Positions 4,902 to 10,314 of a stretch of 10,314 nucleotides of DNA are shown in pieces. This stretch comes from Candidatus Poribacteria bacterium WGA-3G. GTDB taxonomy: Bacteria; Poribacteria; WGA-4E; WGA-3G. A model generated the notes under the pieces. That model was not told where the DNA came from and did no database searches. It was given only the letters and a program-made list of their open reading frames with translations. The stretch's first letter is position 1. Every line of letters begins with the position of its first letter. Location: the NCBI GenBank assembly GCA_000406005.1, contig ASZN01000034.1, positions 47,781-58,094 of the forward strand, read 5' to 3'. The translations under genes were made by a program, and so were the position numbers.

Positions 4902-7721
4902 CTATGCACCGTGGCATCGCTTGTATTTCTTACCGCTTCCGCAGGGACAGGGCGCGTTTCTACCGACCTTCGGCATGTTCCCCATCGCTTGTTGTGAGGC
5001 GAATGCGGCTTCATCACTTGCGCCGGATGCGCTGTTTGTTCGAGCGCGTCTCGGGGGTTGCCTACGCGAACTCCCCGCGCGCCGACCCGGCGCACGTCTC
5101 GGTGCTTGTGTATTGACCTGAGATTTGAAGATGAATTCGCTCACCTCTTCTTCAATAGACTGATACATCGTCTCAAAAACGGCGAGCGCCTCGTTCTTGA
5201 AGACAACAATCGGGTCTTTACCACCGTAGCCTGCACCGAACCGGATACCTTCCTCAATGTAGTCGATATTATGGAGATGTTCCTTCCAGTGGTCGTCAAT
5301 CCTATCGAGCAGGAGTAGCCGTTCGAGGAGACGCATCATCTCTGGTCTGAGTTCGGTTTCACGTTTTTCGTAAGTCTCGCGCAATAACGTCAATGTTTGC
5401 TCTTCGATTTCGTCTACATCCATCTGTGCCAACGGTGTCTTCCACATCGGTGTAATCGGAAATTTATTCATCAACCACTGCTCAAACCTGTCCGGTGTTT
5501 CGAGGGTGTTCCCTTTCCCTTCCGGCATATTGTCGTCGATGGCATCTTGAACGACCCGTTCAATCATCTGCCAAATGGTTGTTTTGAGGGTCGCAGATGC
5601 GTTGACACCTTTTTCAGCGAGTGCTGCGAGTCCAACTTCTTCGAGAGCGTTCCCGTTTTCTTCCGATTCGGGGACCTCTTCGCTTTCTGAGAGGATAGAC
5701 ATGTCAGTAGCGGATGCTAAGACGGTATCGCGTAAGGTATAGATCGTGTCGCGCTGTGAATCCATGACATCGTCGAATTTGAGAAGGTTTTTACGAATTT
5801 CAAAGTGCATCTGCTCGACACGTGTCTGTGCCTTCTCAATGGATTTGGTAACCCACGGATGCTCTAACGGCACCTCTTCTTCCATTCCGACGCGTGTCAT
5901 CAATCCTTGCAAACGTTCGGAACCGAATTTGCGCATCAAGTCGTCTCCGAGGGAGAGATAAAACCGAGATGAACCGGGGTCGCCTTGCCTACCGGCACGT
6001 CCACGGAGCTGGTTGTCGATACGCCGCGACTCGTGGCGTTCCGTACCGACGATATGGAGACCGCCTGCGTTTAAGACCTTCCTTTTGTTTTCGTTACAGA
6101 TATACTCCGCTTTTCTGAGTGCAGTCTGATACACTTCGGACTCTATGTGCAGTTCATCTACCTTAGCGTTCTGCTTGCGGAGTGTATCCCTCGCTAAGCC
6201 TTCTGGGTTCCCGCCGAGGAGGATGTCCACACCGCGTCCTGCCATGTTCGTAGCGATCGTCACGGCACCCGGGACACCTGCCTGTGCGATGATATCGGCT
6301 TCGTGTGCGTGCTCCTTGGCGTTCAAGACCTGGTGCTTGATGTCGCGATGTTTGGATTTGAGCATTTTGCTCAGCTTCTCAGAACTTTCGATGGAGGCTG
6401 TCCCGACGAGGACGGGGCGTCCATTTTTGTGCTGTTCGACGATGTCTTCTAAGACGGCGGTATACTTCGCTTCTTCGGTGGCATAAATTTGGTCGGGATG
6501 ATCCATCCGGATCATCGGTTCATTGGTCGGAATGACGGCGACTTCTAACCCGTAGATATGTGCGAATTCGTTTGCTTCCGTTGCTGCGGTTCCTGTCATA
6601 CCAGCGAGTTTGTCGTACATGCGGAAGTAGTTCTGGTAGGTGATTTTGGCACTGGTTTCGTTTTCCTGAACGACTCTGACGCGCTCCTTCGCTTCAATCG
6701 CTTGGTGCAGCCCTTCACTCAACCGTCTGCCGATCTGTTTCCGTCCTGTGAATTCATCGACGAGGAGGACTTCTCCGTTTTCGACGAGATAATCGACATC
6801 GCGTTTGTAGAGATGTTGCGCGGTGAGCGCTTGGTTGACGTGGTGTACCATAGCGACGTTTGTATGTTCATAGAGGTTGCCGATGCCGAGCCGACGTTCG
6901 ACTTCTTCGACACCTTCATCTGTGAGGGCTACGCTGCCGCGGGATTTACCTTGCTGATCTATCTTGAAATGTTCGTCTTCTTTGAGTTGTGTGACAACGC
7001 TGTTAACTTGCCTGTAGAGTTCAGCGGGTTTACCGGCGGCGACTGAGATGATGAGCGGTGTACGCGCCTCATCAACGAGAATACTATCGACTTCATCTAA
7101 GATAGCGTAGACATGCCCGCGTTGTACCTTCGCGTCAAGCGAGAGGGCACTGTTATCGTGCAAGTAATTAAATCCAAATTCGCTGTGGACACCGTAGGTG
7201 ATATCTGCTTTGTATCCGAGTTTTTTCTGTTCATAGGGTATTAGACTGAGCGTCAGTCCGACGGAGAGGCCGAGGAAATTATAGACTTTTCCCATCCATT
7301 CTGCGTCACGACGTGCAAGGTAGTCGTTAACGGTGGCGACGTGGACCCCTTTTCCGGTGAGTGCGTTGAGGTAGACGGCGAGTGTTGATGTGAGCGTTTT
7401 ACCTTCACCTGTGCGCATCTCGGCGATGCATCCTTGATGAAGTGCGACACCGCCCATAATCTGGACATCGTAGTGTCGCTGTTTCAGTGTCCGGACAGCC
7501 CCTTCTCTGACGACAGCGAACGCGTCTGGTAGGAGTTCATCAAGCGACATACCTGCATCTATCTTTTGGCGGAACTCCGGTGTTTTGGATTGTAGTTGCG
7601 CGTCCGTGAGTTTTTGGACAGCCGGTTCGCGCTGGTTGACCGCCTCAACGATATCACTAAACTTTTTGACATCCCTGTCTTCTTTACTACCGAAGACTTT
7701 TGTTAGCATTTTTTGGAACAT
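4902..7721 (-). CDS. secA: Preprotein translocase ATPase SecA
   Basis: The ATPase motor that drives unfolded preproteins through SecYEG. All 939 residues are present. Walker A is MRTGEGKT (102-109); the DEAD-type Walker B is ILDEVDSILVDEARTPLIIS from 207. The preprotein cross-linking domain follows. The second nucleotide-binding fold carries TNMAGRGVDI (491-500) and the arginine-finger motif QLRGRAGRQGDPG (571-583). The scaffold and wing region has an acidic, serine- and glutamate-rich insertion at about 670-710, absent from E. coli SecA. The HWKEHL helix is at 811-816. A basic Arg/Pro-rich linker (about 874-896) leads to the zinc-binding CPCGSGKKYKRCHG (925-938), which normally binds SecB or ribosomes. 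The start has AAGGAA about nine bases upstream. It follows the membrane protein gene after 56 bases and probably shares its promoter. Confidence 0.98.
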   Translation of the reverse strand: MFQKMLTKVFGSKEDRDVKKFSDIVEAVNQREPAVQKLTDAQLQSKTPEFRQKIDAGMSLDELLPDAFAVVREGAVRTLKQRHYDVQIMGGVALHQGCIAEMRTGEGKTLTSTLAVYLNALTGKGVHVATVNDYLARRDAEWMGKVYNFLGLSVGLTLSLIPYEQKKLGYKADITYGVHSEFGFNYLHDNSALSLDAKVQRGHVYAILDEVDSILVDEARTPLIISVAAGKPAELYRQVNSVVTQLKEDEHFKIDQQGKSRGSVALTDEGVEEVERRLGIGNLYEHTNVAMVHHVNQALTAQHLYKRDVDYLVENGEVLLVDEFTGRKQIGRRLSEGLHQAIEAKERVRVVQENETSAKITYQNYFRMYDKLAGMTGTAATEANEFAHIYGLEVAVIPTNEPMIRMDHPDQIYATEEAKYTAVLEDIVEQHKNGRPVLVGTASIESSEKLSKMLKSKHRDIKHQVLNAKEHAHEADIIAQAGVPGAVTIATNMAGRGVDILLGGNPEGLARDTLRKQNAKVDELHIESEVYQTALRKAEYICNENKRKVLNAGGLHIVGTERHESRRIDNQLRGRAGRQGDPGSSRFYLSLGDDLMRKFGSERLQGLMTRVGMEEEVPLEHPWVTKSIEKAQTRVEQMHFEIRKNLLKFDDVMDSQRDTIYTLRDTVLASATDMSILSESEEVPESEENGNALEEVGLAALAEKGVNASATLKTTIWQMIERVVQDAIDDNMPEGKGNTLETPDRFEQWLMNKFPITPMWKTPLAQMDVDEIEEQTLTLLRETYEKRETELRPEMMRLLERLLLLDRIDDHWKEHLHNIDYIEEGIRFGAGYGGKDPIVVFKNEALAVFETMYQSIEEEVSEFIFKSQVNTQAPRRAPGRRAGSSRRQPPRRARTNSASGASDEAAFASQQAMGNMPKVGRNAPCPCGSGKKYKRCHGA

Positions 7722-7777
7722 TTTTAATTTTCCTTGCGGTGCGGTTAGGTCCGTTGGAACTTGAAAGTCTTTCTCCG

Positions 7778-8911
7778 TTACTTGGACTCCGGTTCACGCG
7801 CCACATCCCGTGTCTCTATTATATCCTCGTTAAACTGCTCTAACAAATTATGTCCATCAATTTTTTTGCGTAAAACCAAATAGGCGATCGTGTTTCCGGC
7901 GGAAGCGATTGAAAACAGGTAGGCAATCACGAGTCCGACCCCCATCAGTATCGTGAGTGTGAGAAAGATAGCGGTCAGTGTTGTCATGAAAGCGGATGCC
8001 TCCTTCATGGCCATACCGATGTTAAAAACACCGAACGTGTTAATGTATGGCAGCATCGTTAGTTTTTCGATGGCACCACCGAGCATTATGTTTGCACAAG
8101 CCGTGATATGCTCCATCTCTGCAGCGTGTAGCAGCGATATTGGGAGCATAACAATCGAGAAACCAGCGAGGCAAAAAAAAGCCCAGATGGGTACAAAGAC
8201 GAGTTTCACCAGAAACAGTATCACTTCATAGCACACCGTCCGCCACGGTTGGTTCCAAGCGATGGCAAATTGCTGGTAGATAGTTTCAAACGCGTCGGCA
8301 CCGGTGGTAGCGACCACAGCGGGTACAAAGAGCAGACTCACCCCGAAAACGACAGCAATCAACGCCATCAGTATACCGAGGAAAAAACCGATCGGCATGA
8401 ACAGCGAACTGATCGTTAGAAACGGTCTTCCAATGACCGGCAACTTTCCGAGTCCCGCGATGATTAGCGGTATTAAGGCGAGGAACATCTGGATAAGGAG
8501 AAGTCCGATGAATGCACCGAAAACAGATTTCCAATGCCTTTTGAGAAAAGTCACTGCGTCGCCGACGGAAAAGAAGAAATCTCCACGGAGTTGCTCAATC
8601 GTAATTTTGGAAACCACGGTGCTTGCTAAGAAAAATAGACACGCGAAGCAGACCACGCCTATCCACATTGCAATTTCAGTCGTCTGTGTGAGTCCAGTAT
8701 CACTGAAAGGAAGAGCGGGTAGGAGTCCATATTTATTCCAAAAGTCTTGAGCGGCGGTGTTACCTACAACGAAGAGACTGAGATATACCAAGATTTGATA
8801 GATCAGATAGGCGAGAACGAGTCCAACGAGATGAACAGCAATTTTTCGTCCACTGAATCCGTAGCGGATCGCTTGGAAAATATCCCTGAAATCGAAGTAG
8901 CGTTTTTCCAT
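7778..8911 (-). CDS. Polytopic membrane protein of unknown function
   Basis: A 377-residue integral membrane protein I cannot name. Hydrophobic segments lie at about 25-50, 80-102, 130-153, 170-202, 227-262 and 308-347, some long enough to span twice, giving roughly six to eight spans. A short N-terminal stretch (EKRYFDFRDIFQAIRYGF) looks amphipathic and the C-terminal 27 residues are hydrophilic and acidic. The layout recalls generic multi-span proteins similar to the membrane domain of glycerophosphodiester phosphodiesterases, but no catalytic motif is visible, so this is only a resemblance. It is the first gene behind a good promoter and is followed 56 bases later by secA, so the two may be co-transcribed; a role in membrane biogenesis is a guess. 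The ATG has only a weak AGAAG upstream, but the hydrophilic start and family-like charge pattern fit. Confidence 0.88.
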   Translation of the reverse strand: MEKRYFDFRDIFQAIRYGFSGRKIAVHLVGLVLAYLIYQILVYLSLFVVGNTAAQDFWNKYGLLPALPFSDTGLTQTTEIAMWIGVVCFACLFFLASTVVSKITIEQLRGDFFFSVGDAVTFLKRHWKSVFGAFIGLLLIQMFLALIPLIIAGLGKLPVIGRPFLTISSLFMPIGFFLGILMALIAVVFGVSLLFVPAVVATTGADAFETIYQQFAIAWNQPWRTVCYEVILFLVKLVFVPIWAFFCLAGFSIVMLPISLLHAAEMEHITACANIMLGGAIEKLTMLPYINTFGVFNIGMAMKEASAFMTTLTAIFLTLTILMGVGLVIAYLFSIASAGNTIAYLVLRKKIDGHNLLEQFNEDIIETRDVAREPESK

Positions 8912-8952
8912 GAAAGGTTCTTCTGCTTTTCTACAAGTGTTCGTTATGTTAA

Positions 8953-8982
8953 ATGATACTACAATTTACCCGATTTTGTCAA
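8953..8982 (-). promoter_or_regulatory. Sigma70-type promoter for the membrane protein-secA unit
   Basis: On the minus strand a perfect TTGACA (8982-8977) is followed after 18 bases by TATCAT (8958-8953). Predicted transcription start is near 8946, giving a leader of about 35 bases before the ATG at 8911. It lies in the gap after the DUF1573 gene, the only sizeable gap with a clear promoter, and suggests a fresh transcription unit starting here. Confidence 0.7.
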
Positions 8983-9017
8983 GTGTTTATTTGGGTATCG
9001 GAGAACTCAAGGATCGC

Positions 9018-9731
9018 TTAGTCGTTTTGGATGAAGCCGTAGACTTGGAACGTCAATGTTCGCTCGTTCGGAAATGCGACGGTGAGTAGCGATGCGAAGC
9101 GTCCACTCTCTTTCGGGGAACGGAGTTGAATGGTGATAAGGCGTGCGGTGTCTGTGTCGGGGTCAGGTGTCATCTCCCATGTCAACGCTGGATGGTTCGA
9201 TGGTAGGAGACGGATGCCTGATGCGTCGAGGGGTGCATTTAGAGAGAGTTTGAGTTCTTTCTGATACCTCGTTTCCGGACGAATATTGCCGAAATCACAG
9301 ACATCCGGATTGAGTGTCGCAAACCGTTTCGCGGCGGCGACGATTGTTAGATTAACACTTGGGATGTTCGGGTCGTCAGTGAAAATCGTCGCTGTTGCTG
9401 TCGTCTCATCTGCAGGCAGTATTTCGGGATTGAGGACGATGTGGAACGCTGCCTCTCCGTTCGGTCGAATCTGTTCCGGTGCTGTGATCTTCGCATAACT
9501 ACAGCCCGTGTGGACGTTTAGGATACGGAGTGTCTTTTTGCCAATATTCCGTGCTGTTACGGTACGTGTTACGGTGCCTTCCCACTCCGGAAGTGTTCCA
9601 AAGTCAATCCGTTGCTGTTCAAGGACTAAGGTAGCAGTAGATTCTCGCGGGTTATTGACGAGAACGATGATCAACCCCGAAATCAACAAGACAGGAATAA
9701 CAATGAGTGTAAGGATTCTGCGTTTGGACAT
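9018..9731 (-). CDS. Membrane-anchored DUF1573-type protein
   Basis: A 237-residue protein with an N-terminal signal or anchor (MSKRR then hydrophobic 7-25), so most of it should face the periplasm. An immunoglobulin-like DUF1573 domain follows: RIDFGTLPEWEG (41-52), NIGKKTLRILNVHTGCSYAKI (62-82) and TDDPNIPSVNLTI (118-130). A second, weaker copy starts at CDFGNIRPE (145-153) and runs to the end, giving two beta-sandwich domains in tandem. DUF1573 proteins are common in Bacteroidetes, Planctomycetes and related groups, and their function is not settled. No lipobox is evident. The ATG sits seven bases after the upstream stop and lacks a Shine-Dalgarno, but a perfect TATAAT lies just upstream. 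Two-domain layout is inferred from the repeated D-F-G motif; it may be a scaffold or binding protein. Confidence 0.85.
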   Translation of the reverse strand: MSKRRILTLIVIPVLLISGLIIVLVNNPRESTATLVLEQQRIDFGTLPEWEGTVTRTVTARNIGKKTLRILNVHTGCSYAKITAPEQIRPNGEAAFHIVLNPEILPADETTATATIFTDDPNIPSVNLTIVAAAKRFATLNPDVCDFGNIRPETRYQKELKLSLNAPLDASGIRLLPSNHPALTWEMTPDPDTDTARLITIQLRSPKESGRFASLLTVAFPNERTLTFQVYGFIQND

Positions 9732-9737
9732 GGTTTT

Positions 9738-9743
9738 ATTATA
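9738..9743 (-). promoter_or_regulatory. TATAAT -10 box immediately upstream of the DUF1573 start
   Basis: A perfect TATAAT on the minus strand ends six bases before the ATG at 9731, overlapping the stop codon of the upstream gene. Initiation about seven bases downstream would give a leaderless or nearly leaderless mRNA, fitting the absence of a Shine-Dalgarno. No clear -35 box lies 17 bases further up, so the site may be fortuitous. Confidence 0.3.
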
Positions 9744-10104
9744 GCATCGATGACGTATTCTCTTTTGATTGTGGTTGGGGTAAAAATGTAAGTTGAATGG
9801 GTCTGCCTCTAATACAGTCTGGTCCCTCTTTAGGATCTCGATTTGAGGGTTGGACTAAAAAAATGTCTTGATCTTTGCATCTTAGATATTCAACAAATTT
9901 TCGGATTTCTTCAAAAGGGGATTCTGTTTTTAGGAGTTCTCTGAGCTTCTGTTCATCTTCTTCGGCAAGTGGGTCGGGCTTTTCAATTGCCCCGCCAAGG
10001 TGTGTGAGGATCTTTACTGTTTGAAACAGCTCGTTTTCCTTTTCGAGTTCGTCAAACGGAATTGCGTCGATCGTGCTTTTTATCGTCTGGATAATTTTGA
10101 GCAT
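9739..10104 (-). CDS. Hypothetical helical protein, probably missing its true N-terminus
   Basis: I do not recognise this protein. From the only in-frame ATG (10104) it has 121 residues: a charged, mostly helical half (about 1-75, leucine- and glutamate-rich) and a Pro/Gln-rich tail (about 82-121) ending NTSSML. No transmembrane segment or catalytic motif is visible. That ATG has no Shine-Dalgarno and falls inside what reads as continuous helical coding sequence. The same frame stays open upstream to 10209, with KSYTTELDNLYEKC and ADPDKARQLVPT directly preceding the methionine, then meets TGA at 10212-10210 with no usable start codon between. It is therefore likely a fragment or frameshifted version of a longer gene. 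It is followed after seven bases by the DUF1573 gene. Confidence 0.55.
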   Translation of the reverse strand: MLKIIQTIKSTIDAIPFDELEKENELFQTVKILTHLGGAIEKPDPLAEEDEQKLRELLKTESPFEEIRKFVEYLRCKDQDIFLVQPSNRDPKEGPDCIRGRPIQLTFLPQPQSKENTSSML

Positions 10105-10273
10105 TGTCGGTACGAGTTGTCGCGCTTTGTCTGGATCGGCGTTTTCAAGTTGTTGGGTACACTTTTCATAGAGGTTATCGAGTTCCGTTGTGTAGGACTT
10201 AACAAAACCTCAAGAATGTGATAGAATCTACAAAAACCTATAAAAATCTACACTGTTCTTTGATTTCTGCCAT
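10105..10273 (-). pseudogene. Degraded 5' portion of the hypothetical gene
   Basis: An ATG at 10273 has a good AGGAAG upstream and encodes MAEIKEQCRFL before TAG at 10240-10238. Downstream, the reading frame of the 121-residue protein opens at 10209 and is coding-like (YTTELDNLYEKCTQQLENAD) but lacks a start. The two segments are in different frames, separated by AT-rich sequence with two copies of TGTAGATT about 20 bases apart. The simplest reading is one gene broken by an indel or small insertion; a sequencing error or two unrelated frames are alternatives. Confidence 0.4.
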
Positions 10274-10314
10274 ACTTCCTGCTTCCGTTCTCGTGCCTCT
10301 CAAACGAGGTCTTA

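Noticed and set aside
4796..5095. A 99-codon minus-strand frame overlapping the 3' end of secA
   Set aside because: It is an alternate frame of the Arg/Pro-rich SecA tail and zinc motif and continues into the repeat element.
6558..7046. A 162-codon plus-strand open frame antisense to secA
   Set aside because: Its cysteine- and phenylalanine-rich translation is what the reverse complement of the SecA coding frame would give; secA motifs run straight through this stretch.

Overview
This is a stretch of ordinary bacterial chromosome in which every convincing gene lies on the minus strand, so transcription runs from high to low coordinates. The double-membrane-type gene set, moderate base composition and intergenic palindromic repeats would fit an uncultured Gram-negative-type lineage. 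The repeats and gene mix remind me of Candidatus Poribacteria, but that is only an impression; no taxonomic marker in the window settles it.

In transcription order, the right end (about 10273 to 9739) holds an unrecognised helical protein whose 5' end looks damaged. A short-spaced DUF1573-type membrane-anchored protein follows (9731-9018). A good sigma70-type promoter (8982-8953) then precedes a polytopic membrane protein of unknown function (8911-7778) and a complete secA (7721-4902). Next are a 69-residue Trm112-like zinc-binding protein (4768-4559), a GT4 glycosyltransferase resembling the TIGR03087 'stp1' group (4406-3159), a long membrane-bound CapD/WbpM-type nucleotide-sugar dehydratase or epimerase (3083-1068), a small phosphoglycosyl transferase (1042-383), and the 5' part of a SppA-type signal peptide peptidase that runs off the left edge (364-1).

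Two themes meet here. SecA and SppA belong to Sec protein export and signal-peptide clearance. The CapD-like enzyme, the phosphoglycosyl transferase and the GT4 enzyme form a plausible short pathway: make a modified UDP-sugar, prime a polyprenyl phosphate with it, then extend the chain. This could feed an exopolysaccharide, capsule or protein glycan.

The most unusual DNA is non-coding. The Trm112-like gene is bracketed by two compact palindromic elements. One (4418-4548) is a nested inverted repeat that could fold like a cloverleaf with two perfect 7-bp hairpins. The other (4780-4891) has five tandem heptamers and a 12-bp inverted repeat enclosing a GC-rich hairpin. I found no CRISPR array, transposase, tRNA or rRNA, and no convincing novel multi-gene system.
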